Source of the DNA: Acridotheres tristis
Lineage: Eukaryota > Chordata > Aves > Passeriformes > Sturnidae
Direction of reading: 5' to 3'
Assembly: GCA_037013685.1 (NCBI GenBank)
Contig: CM072889.1
Location: forward strand, 3,605,976-3,669,975
Length of the DNA stretch: 64,000 bases
Shown here one piece after another: positions 1 to 15,599 of this stretch. The notes beneath the pieces were generated by a model that had not been told where the DNA came from, did no database searches, and saw only the letters and a list, made by a program, of their open reading frames with translations. A program made the position numbers and the translations under genes. Each line of letters starts with the position of its first letter. Positions within the stretch are counted from its first letter, which is position 1.

Positions 1-1447
1 GGACACCAGCTGTGAGAGCATCACTGGGGCCGGGCGGGATGCAGGCCACTGATGGATGGACAATAGCCTTTTGGTGCTGGTGGAGGCTGGTGCAGGGTGA
101 ACACCGGGTGGTGGCAGTGCTGGGAGTTTCTGGGCTGCTTCTGGGAGGTTGGAGCACAACCCTTGTATTAAATAATCCATCAAACATGACTGGGGAAGGA
201 CAGCCCTGTTGCCTGGACCCTACAGGCAGCTGCCCAGGGAAAGGGGACACTGATCCCACAGCAAAACACCTGGCTCTGCCCTGCCCTGGCAACACAACCA
301 CCCGAGCAGGGCTTGGCCCTGCACCTGACTGTAAGGCATGGTCCTGTGGCTCCCACCTCTGTCAGCAGGACTTCCATGCCACAGCCCTGGACACCAAACA
401 CTCAGCCCATCTGAGAGGTCAGGAAGAGAGTGGGGGCTTGCATTCCACTTCAGCTGCTCTGGAGGACAAAGAGCCCCAAAGAGAGGGGCCAGGCAGGGCA
501 GAGAGGTTTGGGGTAGGGAGAGGAGAGGTTTGGCCTGTCTGCAGGTTCTCAGCTCTGGGGCAGACACCAGCCAGGCCACGCTCCAGGAGAGTGTTCAATC
601 CCCATCACTTAAAGCCCTGAGACCACATTTGGCTGGGGGTCAGAGACAACCTCCTTAGCCAGCTCTGCAGCAACCAGACCTCCAGCTGCTCAGCACCCAC
701 AAGGGAAAAGCATAGAGCACCAGGAAAAGGCTCTGCTACTCCAAAGTCACTTACCTCAAGTACAAGACCACCACAAGCCATTTCTCCCTTTCTAAAGAGA
801 TCTAGGATATCAGAGAGCACCTTCCTGACTGCTCCTCCCTGATCTCCACACAGCAAATATCACTACAGGCACCACAGCGTGGACCAGGCTCCCCACTCCC
901 ACTTGGCAACAAATCCACCTGGGGGAAGCACCATCTCCCCACAGAGCTGGCCCCACCAACTGCAGGGATGGGCAAAAATTTGCCACACAAATCCTGCATC
1001 TCCATCACCTGATCAGAGCCCTGAGCAGTACAACAGGGCCCAGTGAGGCTGAGCAGCAGCCCAGGGAAGCAGCAAGACTGCTCTAATCATGGGAAATGTT
1101 ATGTCTGTTTGAGGGGGAAGTGAGGAAATCAAATGCACCATGGGGAGACCCCTGCATTGAGCCAGGAACAAGCTGCTGCTCTGCTCTGGCTACTACAGCA
1201 CTTATGTGAGTGGGGAGTGAGGGGCAGGAAATGGCTGGCTGGCTCCAGAGCCATCCCACAGCCCTGCCTCACCCCACCTGGGGACAGCAATTTTTGGTTA
1301 GGAGGGTAAGGCTATTGTGTGATGGCACCAGATTGTACAGGTGAGATGGGGGCCTGACGGACACCTGAAGGGGGTCCCAGGTACGGCGAAGGGAGGGGTG
1401 GCTGGGTGAGTGTGAGTGTGTAAAGAGGCAGGAGGGAGGCAGACCCG
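1..1447. other. 3' flank of PRRG3, no gene seen
   Basis: This stretch lies downstream of the PRRG3 stop codon on the minus strand. It probably includes the PRRG3 3' untranslated region. I saw no AATAAA on the minus strand here and no reading frame resembling a known protein, so the end of the transcript cannot be placed. Confidence 0.4.
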
Positions 1448-6358
<4,911 letters not shown>

Positions 6359-7957
6359 GCTGCCTCACTCGGCCAAGGGGGACTCCTGCCTACCTGCAGG
6401 GAAGAAAACAGGAGAGTCACTGACAGCTTAAACTTCCAGCCCAGTTTCAAAGCCCATACCTCCATCACCCAGGATCAGATTCATGCAGAAGACATGGTGC
6501 TGAGTGGTGAACCCACGACAGATCCCACCCAGACAAGCAGTGCCCCTGCAGCGAGACAAGGATTCCAGCTGCCTCCCCACTCTTCACCTGCCTGGAGGGG
6601 CTGGAGGGGCTCAGGGCACCCTCAGCTCCCAGAGTGCTGGGGCAGGTCCCAGGAAGAAGCAGGGCTCTTGCAGACCAGCGGAATAGGAATGGAAAAACTG
6701 GATGAAGGATAGACTCCATTTCTCACCAGGATGAGATGATCTGCTAGGAGCAGCCTGGTGCTCTTCCCTTCCACAAGAGATTGATGGATACAGGTGAAGC
6801 AATCATCTTATTTTAGACCAACATCACAGACGTGCCAGTTCTCATTTCTGCAACTCCTACCCACAATCTGGTTGTTGGGCCAAGCTAAGGGCAGCAGCAA
6901 GAATGACAGAGCTCCCTGCACAGCCAGGACAACAGCTCTCCAGCTGGACAAGCACCTTTTGTGCTTCAAAAGCAAAACTAAACTACACAAAACCCCACAG
7001 AAGTTAAACAAAGCCCTGCATAAGCAGAGGATAACTGCTTGTTTTCCATGCTTTGTCTTCTCCCTGTGCTCAATGCCCCGCGGATCAGACTGCCCTGGGC
7101 TGACTATTGCTGCATCTGACACTTGCTGTGGCAAAGCCACAACTCTGTCAGGAGACAGACAGGACAGGACTGCCCAGCTCCTACAGGGATTTATTGCAGA
7201 TGAAGTAGCAAGCATGGTTAGAAACAGCAGGAACTAAACCACATGCTGGTCTCTGGCCAAAGACTTTAGATATCTAGTTATTCCAAAAGCACTTGGATCT
7301 GCTCTACTGGAGTGAGGTCATGGACAGCACAGGGTCAACAGGGCTGGAAACACAGCTCTCTTTTCACATAAAAGGCAGGCACACAGAAGGGCTGATGCTG
7401 CACACCAGCACACCTCACAACAGCCACCTTCCAGTAAATGGAGCACCTCTCCCTGCCAACATCAGGTTTGCTGTGCTTTCCAAAGTTCCTACATCATAAA
7501 GTGGGAAGAGGGCATGCAAGCCTGGAGCTGTGTCCAGAGAGAGAAAGCAGCTTCTTCCCAGCAGTCTGGGAAGCTCAGATTGCAAACCTCAGTCTGGAGT
7601 TGAAGCAAGAGTGAGGAAAAGCAGAAGAGCACCAGAAGTACATGGGAGGGGTCTGCTGCCTCCAGTGCCCCACAGCTCAATCCCGCTTCTCTGAGCCCTT
7701 CTGGGGGACGGGAGAGATCCATGAATTCCCCCAGAGGCTCTGAGCAGGGGCCACCTGACCCACTTCTGCTGTCATCAGTTTTTACAAAGAGACTCAAAGC
7801 CCCAGGATAAAAGAAAGCACAGCACAGAGAACACGCCACAGTTTCCACACAAACCCTCGTTGTTACAAGCATTCTCCCCCTCTGATGGACAGAAGAACAA
7901 AGACACAGAAAGAAGGATATTCTCACATCACACACCGGGCAACAAATTTAATGTCGT
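6359..7957. other. Putative PRRG3 5' intron or upstream region, no other gene seen
   Basis: This lies between the PRRG3 start-codon exon and the small-ORF locus at 8 kb. Open frames are short and do not resemble a protein family known to me. It is probably intron if the PRRG3 promoter is in the CpG-rich stretch near 9.4-9.9 kb. Confidence 0.35.
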
Positions 7958-8176
7958 TTAATTTAATTTACACTCTTTGACTTTCTTCCATGTATCTTTG
8001 TCAATGCACCCAGTGCCACAATCAGGGAGGTGCACACAAGCCTCCAAGCACGAGCAGTGCCGGTGAGAAGGGCAGACGCCCCAGATGCTTATTTTTATTT
8101 CCACATGCAAATTCCTGGCTCCAGCGAGCAGGAAAAGCTGGAGCACTGCACACGCTGACGCCAAGGGGAGCAGCAT
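7958..8176 (-). CDS. Possible small secreted cysteine-rich peptide, 72 codons
   Basis: I do not recognise this reading frame and report it as a candidate only. From the ATG at 8176 it encodes a hydrophobic N-terminus (MLLPLASACAVLQLFLLAGA) that looks like a signal peptide with an AGA cleavage context. The remaining roughly 50 residues hold seven cysteines, with a CSC motif and a C-terminal KECKLN. A TATTTATA element (8283-8276) lies about 100 bases upstream on the same strand, and an RFX X-box (8312-8299) lies just beyond it. There is no AATAAA directly after the stop; CATTAAA follows about 14 bases on. It would sit inside the presumed 5' intron of PRRG3, on the same strand. It could equally be a chance open frame. 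Confidence 0.25.
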   Translation of the reverse strand: MLLPLASACAVLQLFLLAGARNLHVEIKISIWGVCPSHRHCSCLEACVHLPDCGTGCIDKDTWKKVKECKLN

Positions 8177-8275
8177 CCCTCCTGCCCCCACGCAAGCTGA
8201 AAGAAGCCTGAAGCTGGAGGCTGACCTAGCAGACGCCCACCCATTCCTGATCCCCCCCTCCGGTTTCTCATCCTC

Positions 8276-8283
8276 TATAAATA
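8276..8283. promoter_or_regulatory. TATA-like element
   Basis: The bases read TATAAATA on plus and TATTTATA on minus. On minus it would serve the small Cys-rich ORF whose ATG is at 8176. On plus it would serve a transcript starting near 8306. The sequence alone does not decide the direction. Confidence 0.4.
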
Positions 8284-8298
8284 CCCCATCGATAGGAG

Positions 8299-8312
8299 GT
8301 TGCTAAGGCAAC
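8299..8312. promoter_or_regulatory. RFX X-box
   Basis: GTTGCTAAGGCAAC is an inverted repeat differing at two positions from the ideal X-box palindrome GTTGCCATGGCAAC. RFX factors bind such sites in promoters of ciliary and some immune genes. It lies 16 bases from the TATA-like element at 8276-8283, which suggests a core promoter. Confidence 0.5.
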
Positions 8313-8839
8313 CGTGAGGAGGCGCGAGGGATGCAGCCATGGGAGGGAGGATGCTGCAGTCGCACATTTGTGTCTCCCCCAGGCTCCCCCCATCTCCGCC
8401 CCCGCTCCCGTCACTGATGCCAAAGGAGGAAATCGTGCCGGGAAAACACGGTGTGCGTGTGGAGCCGGACCCCCGCGGACCCCGAGGGGACCTGGGGGTC
8501 TACACTGGGAGGTGGCACCTCCTCGACAGGCTTGGGGGGCACAGGTACGGCTCGGGGGGATCCACAGCCCCCAGCGACGCGCCACGACAGCAGGGAGGAT
8601 GCTGACTGTGCCAGCATCACGTAGCCGCGGTGCCAGCGGCTCAGCTGGATCCCAGCAATATTGGGGGTTTTCCGTGCCAAGATCCACGGCGAGGAGAAGA
8701 GGCTACACCGGCTATGCTTGACAGGGCAGGAAGCCTCGCCCTCCCAAAACAGCCCTCACACCCCACGCTGCTCCCGGGCTGGTCCTCACGCTGGCCTGGC
8801 AGCCCCCAGCCCAAACCCAGCTCCAAATTATCCCCGCTG

Positions 8840-9360
8840 CGCCCCACGGCAGGGACCCCCCAGCTCATCTGTCACCCTGCAGCAGGGACCCCCAGCCCAC
8901 CTGCCCAGGTGTGCAGTGGCTTTTCAGTCCCTCCTCAGCTTTCAGTGCCATTCCACGGCACAGCCCTCAATCCTGTCACCCCCAGAGACGAGACCCCCAG
9001 CTCATTTGTGACCCCAAAACAGGGACTCCCAGCTCACCTGCCACACCATGGCAGAGCCCCCCAGCCTACCTGTCACCCCACAGTGGGGTCCCCTTCCTCA
9101 CCTGTCGCCCCATGCGGGGTACCTTGGCTCACCTGTGACCCCATAGCGGAGTCCCCTCGCTCACCTGTGACCCCATAGCAGGGTCCCCTAGTTCACCTGT
9201 CACCCCACAGCAGGGTCCTCTAGCTCACCTGTCACCCCACAGCAGGGTCCCCTAGCTCACCTGTCACCCCATAGCGGGGTCCTCTAGCTCTCCCGTCACC
9301 CTACAACAGGGACACCCATGTCACCTGCCACCCCATAGCGGGGTCTCCCAGCCCACCTCC
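8840..9360. repeat. Degenerate GC-rich minisatellite, unit about 32 bp
   Basis: Tandem units built on 'cagggtcccctagctcacct' followed by 'gtcaccccacag', about 32 bp each. They are cleanest between 9080 and 9300 and degrade to the left. The array ends against the CpG-rich stretch. It is not obviously coding. Confidence 0.75.
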
Positions 9361-9379
9361 CCGGCTCTGCGGGGTCTTT

Positions 9380-9960
9380 CTAGCCCCACCCTCCGCCCCA
9401 CCGACACATCCTCCTCATCTCCGCCGCTCTGCCGTTCGCCGCGCGCCCAGACACACCGCGCCAGTCCCAGGGCTCCCGGCTCCCCCTTCCGAGGCACCAG
9501 CCCCTTCCTTCCCGCTCCAGCCCCGCAGCCGCGGTCCCACAGCTCCGCTTCCCTCCCCCCGGCCCCGCAGCCCCACCCCGGTCCCCGCCGGTACCTCATG
9601 GCGGCCCCGCGCCCGCCGCAGCCGCTCCCTCCCGCCGACGGGCAGGGGAGGGCAGGCCACGCCTGCGACACGCCCCCTCCCGCCCCTCCGGGGCCAGCGC
9701 GCGCCGCCTTCCTCTTGCAATGGGGCTGCGGGGTGTGGGTGGGGCCACACGCTCCCCTTCCAGCTCGGGGTGGATGGCCAGCCAATCAGAGAGGGCTGTG
9801 GCTGCCGGCTGGTGCCGCGATGGCCGCTGGGAGTCGTAGTCCTAAGCCCCGCCGTGGTCCCGCGGAGCGCGGGCGCGGCCCGGGGACGGCCCCGGGAGCT
9901 GGCAGGAGCTGGCAGGAGCTCCGGGAGGGTCTGGCCCCGCTGCCGCACGCAGCGCTGTCT
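9380..9960. promoter_or_regulatory. CpG-rich stretch, probable PRRG3 promoter and first exon
   Basis: The base composition becomes strongly GC- and CpG-rich. It abuts the 3' end of RIPPLY1 (minus strand) and lies upstream of PRRG3 (also minus). It is therefore the best candidate for the untranslated first exon and promoter of PRRG3. The exact start and the exon are not determined. Confidence 0.4.
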
Positions 9961-9980
9961 GCCTTCCCCTGCCCGTTGCC

Positions 9981-11547
9981 TCACGCCGGCCTGGTAGGTC
10001 CGGGGCTGCCAGCATACCGCGGGTGTCCCGCGGTCACATCTCCTGTCGCCTCCTCCTCTTCTTCTTCCCCCTCTTCTTCTTCCTCCTCCTCCTCCTCCTC
10101 CTCGCTGCCCGAGTCCTCATAAAAGAAGAGAGTGGCCTGCACCGGGAAGTTCTCCAGCAGTTTCTCCCCCACGCTGTACAGGTGGTCAAAAGCCTTGGAC
10201 TTGGGCCAGAGGAGCCTGCGTGGGGAGAGCCGGGGGTGAGCGCCCTGCCCGCCGTGCCCGCCGCGCCCGCCCGGGCCCCGGTGCCAGGGCACGTACCTGA
10301 CCGGGTGCTGGAAGAATGCCAGCGCTTTGCCGGGACCGCCGTCCCCCTCCGCTGCCCGAGCCTGGGGAGACACAGCTGGGTGGTACCGGGGCTACCGCTG
10401 CCCTCCCCGCAGGGCGCACGGGCTGGCACCGAGATGCCCTGTGCTGGCACCGGGGATGCCGTGTGCTGGCACCGGGGATGCCCTGTGCTGGCATCGGGGT
10501 GCCCTGTGCTGGCACCGGGGATGCCGTGTGCTGGCATCGGGGTGCCCTGTGCTGGCACCGGGGATGCCCTGTGCTGGCATCGGGGTGCCCTGTGCTGGCA
10601 TCGGGGTGCCCTGTGCTGGCACCGGGGATGCCGTGTGCTGGCATCGGGGTGCCCTGTGCTGGCATCGGGGTGCCCTGTGCTGGCACCGGGGATGCCCTGT
10701 GCTGGCGCCCCACACACCCAGCAGCTCCCCCCTCCCCTGCCGCCGAGTTGAGGCACTCACGCCACCGCAGGGAAGCTGGCACCTACCCCCACACCCTCCT
10801 GACAGGCTTTTTGCCAGGGTAATCTCTCCCCCGTGCTCAAGAGCTGGTGCCCAGGCATCCCACTAACCCCCTGAGGAATGCCCGCCCAGCCTGGGAACAG
10901 GCGACCCTTTCAGGCTCCCGTGGGGGGGCTGTGGTGGCCGTGTCCCCCCGGGGGGGTCAGCCTGGCCCTGCCCCAGGGACTGCATGGGGCGCGGGGTGAT
11001 GCTCCAGGGGAGGTGCACATGGCACAGCCGTGGGACAAAGGACTCCGGGGTAACTCTCTGGGGCGAGAGGCTAGTGTTCTGCCAGCAGGGACCCCAACCT
11101 CATGGGGACAGACACAGCAGGGAGTGCCAAACTCACAGGGTCCATGTCCTCCCGCCGCGTCGCGGGTCCCTCCTGGGCTCGGGGCAGCCACGGTCTCCAG
11201 AGAGGAAGGGCTCTAGGAGAGAGCAGGTTCAGCACCACAGCCGCTCACCCTGGCCCGCTCCTCTTTTCCTTGCTCGCCCACAGCCTCACCCGCCCGCCCA
11301 GCCCTGCCCGGGTGCCAGCACGCTCTGTCCCATCCATGATCGCTGGGATCAGAAGTGTCCCCAGCACCGCAGCCTTCACCCAAACCCAAACCGGAGCTTC
11401 CCCATCCCACCTCCCTGCCCGCCCCACTCCCCCCAGCCTGCGCAGCACCCAGTACCTTGCCCCCTGCTCCAGCCCCGGGGGCGGGCAGGCACTGGCCACA
11501 GGCACCCGGAGCCCCTGGGCACTCAGGCAACAGGCAGCAGCTTGCAT
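9981..11547 (-). CDS. RIPPLY1: Ripply1 transcriptional co-repressor adaptor (four exons)
   Basis: Nuclear adaptor that recruits Groucho/TLE to T-box factors and switches off Tbx6 targets during somite segmentation. Exons are 11547-11456, 11212-11137, 10361-10297 and 10215-9981. All have GT-AG borders and joined phases, giving 155 residues. The diagnostic WRPW Groucho-binding motif is at residues 36-39, encoded at 11199-11188. The Ripply homology domain spans about 72-112: FQHPVR, then LLWPKSKAFDHLY, then ENFPVQATLFFYED. An acidic Glu-rich tail follows, as in other Ripply proteins. The start was chosen because exon 1 then joins exon 2 to give the family LWRPW context. A TATA box lies about 55 bases upstream of the ATG. 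CLDN2 lies next to it as in human Xq22.3, which argues for RIPPLY1 rather than RIPPLY2. Confidence 0.93.
10047..10105 (-). repeat. Trinucleotide run encoding the RIPPLY1 acidic tail
   Basis: Nearly pure TCC/TCT triplets on plus (GGA/GAA/GAG on minus) encode the poly-Glu tract of RIPPLY1. Such runs expand and contract readily, so tail length may vary between individuals. Confidence 0.85.
10427..10710. repeat. VNTR of alternating 21- and 22-bp units in RIPPLY1 intron 2
   Basis: About 13 tandem units of two types: 'cctgtgctggcatcggggtg' plus one base (21 bp), and 'cctgtgctggcaccgggg' plus 'atgc' (22 bp). They lie inside the RIPPLY1 intron between exons 2 and 3. Three of the six frames stay open for much of the array without being coding. 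Confidence 0.9.
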
Positions 11548-11600
11548 GGTGGCAGAAGACGCTGTCCCTTCTGACACTGCAGACCCTTGGTGGGGACACA

Positions 11601-11606
11601 TTTATA
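11601..11606 (-). promoter_or_regulatory. RIPPLY1 TATA box
   Basis: TATAAA reads on the minus strand 55-60 bases upstream of the RIPPLY1 start codon. This places transcription initiation near 11575 and implies a short 5' leader. Confidence 0.65.
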
Positions 11607-11674
11607 GCTCTGCCGCGGCCGTGACTCACAAATTCTTCGGGGCTGAGGAGCAAGGGGATGGGGTGTGGGGACAG

Positions 11675-11682
11675 CGGTGTGA
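11675..11682. promoter_or_regulatory. Possible T-box half-site upstream of RIPPLY1
   Basis: CGGTGTGA on plus (TCACACCG on minus) matches the T-box core GGTGTGA. It lies about 70 bases upstream of the TATA box. Ripply genes are known Tbx6 targets, so the site is plausible, but a 7-base core is weak evidence alone. Confidence 0.35.
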
Positions 11683-11689
11683 AATTTGT

Positions 11690-14400
11690 CCCAGTTGTGT
11701 AAACAGAGGGCCGGGGGGAGGCTGGGGGCGGAGGGGCTGCGATCTCTGGTGGAAAAGCAAAACACAAAAGGGAAAATTTGGACACCATTTGTGAGAAAAT
11801 CCCCGGGGGGGGACAGGGGAGGGTAGAGACAATTAACAAGGATGATTAAGTGCTCTTTGTACCATTTGCATAAGGCAGGCAGGGAGATGGGAAAGGGATG
11901 GGAAATGGTGGGGCGGGCGGAATGATGGGTATGGGTTTGGGACAGTGCAATGGGATGGAACTGCCTGTTGGGCATGCCATAGGGACAGTGTGGTGGGCTT
12001 ATGATGGGGACAGCAAAAAGGGCATGATGAGAACAGTGATGGGCTACAGTGGTGGCAAGCACAGAGCCACCAGGAGGCAGCTGATGACTCGAGAGAGGCT
12101 CAAGAGCAGACAGAGAGGGAAGACTCGTGGCAGGGCTGGACTGCAGGCACTATCAAGGGTCTTGCTCAAGCATCCATGGCCCATCACTGCAGGGAGCTGC
12201 CAGATCCCATTCCACAGATGGGAGAGTGTGTACTCACCAGTGCTTCCTGCCCTCTCCTTTGAGTTTTTGAGATGTGGCCCACACCAGGAGGTACAGAGAA
12301 ACTCCACGATGTGAGGGTGCAAGGCTGATGCACCCCCTGGCCCCAGCAGGGTCACTCATCTCATCCCTGCCCACTGCTCCTGCCCAAGCACTCAAAGTGC
12401 CACTAGCAGAGCAGTCACCTCTTGCTCCTGGGAGAGTTTCAGTTTGGGACAAGGAAAGAAAATAGCAAATGGTCCCTGCTGTAGCTCTGCTATCAGCATC
12501 TAAACACTACTGTCCAAACGCTGCCCGGACCCTGCTCAGCTCCAAGCACAATTTGTCACCCCAGGCCCTCCCTGCCCCTCTCCATCTGTGGCAGCCGGTG
12601 AGCAGGAGGGGGCACGGGGCCAGCACAGCTCTCATTACCTTCCCATTTGCTCCTCATTTGGGCCTGTGGTCTTAGAACAACAAATCCCGTGGAGGAAAAG
12701 CAGGGCTAGGAAGAGTAAACCAAAAGCTCAGGCTGGCTCTGAGAAGTGGGGAACTCAACCTGCTGGTGTTTCACTGTTCCTCGAACCCCAATACAAGCAG
12801 CACAGCCCAGACTGGACACATGGATGGTGGCACAGTCACCTGGAGCCACTAAGGCTCTCCAGAAGGATGATAGCAAACCTCGAACCTGAACCCATTAGGT
12901 GAACCTACCCCAATAATTCATAGACAGCAAGCAAAGCGAGGCATCCCAGCTCCCCAGTCCTTCCCAACACCCAAAGGGTTTAATTCTGATCTGCAATAAG
13001 CCTCTGATCCAGGCAGAGATTTGCAGGTGGATTGTGCAAAGCTGTAGCTGAACAACTGCAGCCCCTGATCCCCTGGGCTGGGGCCCAGGCTGCTCACCCT
13101 GCCTCGAGCAGCCGCCTCCAGTCCTGGGTGACCCTCGGCTGCAGCCACCCTGGTCCCACCCTGCATCTCCAGCCATTCCGTAAGTACCACAGAACTCCCT
13201 CCTGCACCTTTCTGCCAGCACCCTGAGCACCCCAGGTGTTTCTTTTCCAGCAACTGAGACGGTGTGGGAGGTCTTGGGAGACGGAAAGCTCGGAAACTTT
13301 GGTGCCAAGCATTTGAGGTGGCAGTGAGGGGGACGGGAGCAGAGGGGACGCCCTGGGTGGTGACAGCACGCTCAGCCAGGAGCATTCGCAGGGTGAGGGA
13401 GGCCACTGACCACGGTGCCGGGGCTCAGTCCGGTTTCGCAAGGCATCACAGAAGGAGTAATTTTTAAACAAAGCAGAGGGAAAACAAACCAACCCTCTCC
13501 ACCACCTCTGCCAACCTCCCCTGCCTGTGTACAGGGCTGTGGGCGGGAGGTGGCACCGGCACAAAGACCCAGCATGAGCTGCACCCCAAACTACTCACCC
13601 CTCCACAGGACAGGTCACCCTGCTTGGCTGGCATGCTTCCAGGAAGCATCCCAAAGGAGATGCCAGCCCTGATGTAATCCTGCCCTCTGTGCGCCTCCAG
13701 GCTCTCCTGGGGATGCAGGTGTCACTGTCATGTCCATCCCTCTCCATCCTTGTCCCCAGCAGCACAGACAAGCTAATATCCATGGTTCAGTCTCAGGTGG
13801 CCATGTCCCATTGTCCCAAAGGAGCCTCAGCAGCTCGGTCGTGGGTGACTGCAGATGCCTTGGGTGAGCCCCTTGCAGATGGAGACGAGGTGCCATCCCC
13901 TTTCCTCAGCTGCGGGAGCTTTGGGTTCACCACCAGAAGTCACCTCCAGCAGGTCCCAAATAAGATGGTGCAGCCATACCTTTTTGGCTTCCTCAGCTCG
14001 AGGCCTCACAGAAGACCAGGGACCTCGAGGAAGGCAGTGGGCACTTTCCCCTCACCAGCAGCTGGCTCTCCATCCCTGCCCGCGGCGTCAGTGCAGGGGA
14101 GGGCTTTGGCGTCCTTCCTGGGCAGTGCTGCTCTGCCTCTGGAGCCTGGCTGGGGAGATAGGGGAGGTGAAAGGGCACTTGGCGCTCCTCCACAGGCTTG
14201 GGTCAATCGTTAATCGGGGAGGGATTGCTTTCCACTCTCGCAGGTAACCTCCCCGCGCTCCCACCCCGCACAAAACCAGCACCCCCGGGAGCGGGGTGGA
14301 GCTGCAGCGCTGCGAGCGGAGCCTCTCGCAGGGCCATGGGAACGTGAGCACACGGGAGGGACCTGGGCGACAAGCTGCGAGCCCTGGGTAGGTGGCAGAG
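11690..14400. other. RIPPLY1-CLDN2 intergenic interval
   Basis: This is the divergent interval between the RIPPLY1 promoter (minus) and CLDN2 (plus). I see no further coding exon. The promoter and untranslated first exon of CLDN2 should lie here. GTGACAG at 14401-14407, just before the CLDN2 start, could be a splice acceptor. Confidence 0.45.
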
Positions 14401-14419
14401 GTGACAGCCAGCCCTCACC

Positions 14420-15115
14420 ATGGTGTCCATGGGGCTCCAGCTGCTGGGCTACACCGTGGCCTTCCTGGGCTACATCGGCACGCTGACAGCCACGCTGCTG
14501 CCTAGCTGGAAGACCAGCTCCTACATTGGCTCCAGCATCGTGACAGCCATCAGCTTCACCAAGGGACTGTGGATGGAGTGTGCCACGTACAGCACGGGCA
14601 TCACCCAGTGCGACATCTACAGCTCCCTGCTCAACCTGCCCGCCGACATCCAGGCGGCACAAGCCCTCATGGTGAGCTCCTGCGCCGTGTCCTCGCTCGC
14701 CTGCCTGCTCTCTGTGGTGGGCATGAGGTGCACCGTCTTCAGCCAGGGCTCGCCGGGCAAGGACCGGGTGGCGGTGGCGGGCGGCGCGACCTTCGTCCTC
14801 GGGGGGCTGCTGTGCTTCATCCCGCTGGTGTGGAACATCCACGTGGTGCTGCGGGATTTCCGCAACCCCGTGCTCCCCGACAGCATGAAGTTCGAGCTCG
14901 GGGAGGCTCTTTACCTCGGCATCATCTCCTCTCTCCTCTCCCTCATCGGCGGCTTCATCCTCTGCTCCTCCTGCCCCGCCCGGGACACGACGACCACCTA
15001 CTCCAGCGCCTACCAGCCCCAGCTGCTGGCGAGCAAGAGCCCCCGGCCCTCTGTCAGCCAGGTGCAGAAGAACAAAAGTGAAGTCAATTCCTACAACCTG
15101 ACAGGATACGTGTAG
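14420..15115 (+). CDS. CLDN2: Claudin-2, tight-junction cation and water channel
   Basis: Four-pass tight-junction protein forming paracellular cation- and water-permeable pores in leaky epithelia. The single coding exon encodes 231 residues; human claudin-2 has 230. Membrane segments lie at about 8-28, 82-102, 117-137 and 163-183. The claudin signature W30, GLW at 49-51, C54 and C64 is intact. D65, the residue known to set cation selectivity in claudin-2, is present, followed by I66 and Y67. The C-terminus NSYNLTGYV ends in the PDZ ligand YV that binds ZO proteins. The ATG at 14420 is in a good context (accATGg); a second Met at codon 4 is less likely. The position next to RIPPLY1 supports CLDN2 over other claudins. 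Confidence 0.95.
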   Translation: MVSMGLQLLGYTVAFLGYIGTLTATLLPSWKTSSYIGSSIVTAISFTKGLWMECATYSTGITQCDIYSSLLNLPADIQAAQALMVSSCAVSSLACLLSVVGMRCTVFSQGSPGKDRVAVAGGATFVLGGLLCFIPLVWNIHVVLRDFRNPVLPDSMKFELGEALYLGIISSLLSLIGGFILCSSCPARDTTTTYSSAYQPQLLASKSPRPSVSQVQKNKSEVNSYNLTGYV

Positions 15116-15560
15116 TGGCTGCAGGTGGGAAGCAGGCTGGCACCTCTCCCGGCTCCCCAGAGCGTCCGGGCTGGCACCAAGGGAACTCGGTAAGAGCAGA
15201 GGACACGGCGGCATCGCCCGTGCTCAACGCTCTCGTGTGCTCGGTGGGGTTGACCCCGCTCTCTCCCTGGGATTCTGAGAGCCTTGTGACTGCTTGGAGG
15301 TCCCAGCTGGTGGCTTACATTGATGAAGGACCCTGAATCCGGCTTCTGTTCTTTACTTCATGCTGCCAGCTCGCAGGCTGCCCCTGGCACGGTGGGACCC
15401 CAGCCTGCAGCCCCAGTAAACCTACCTGGAAAGGGGAGTGGGCTTGTGGCCTCAGGGACCGGCCTGCTGGCCACGGAGGCATCACAGCAGGGTCAAGGGT
15501 ATGTGTGTGGGTCTGGAGTCGCTGCTGGGGGGTTGAGTGCTGGCTGCAAACCAATGTCGC

Positions 15561-15566
15561 AATAAA
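15561..15566 (+). terminator. CLDN2 polyadenylation signal
   Basis: An AATAAA lies 446 bases after the CLDN2 stop codon, followed by a T-rich stretch. It is the first clear signal on this strand and implies a 3' UTR of roughly 460 bases. Confidence 0.7.
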
Positions 15567-15599
15567 TATGTCTTTCTAGCCGGACTGTATCAGGGTTTT

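Noticed and set aside
12..620. 202-codon open frame at the left edge
   Set aside because: No recognisable protein. It is antisense to the probable PRRG3 3' UTR and has competing frames.
9598..10122. Long plus-strand frame across the CpG-rich region at 9.6-10.1 kb
   Set aside because: It runs antisense through RIPPLY1 exon 4 and ends in Ser codons from the triplet run. CpG-rich DNA often has few stops.
10034..10866. Several 170-240 codon open frames over RIPPLY1
   Set aside because: They pass through the intron 2 VNTR and in some cases antisense to the true exons. The spliced Ripply1 model explains the conserved sequence.
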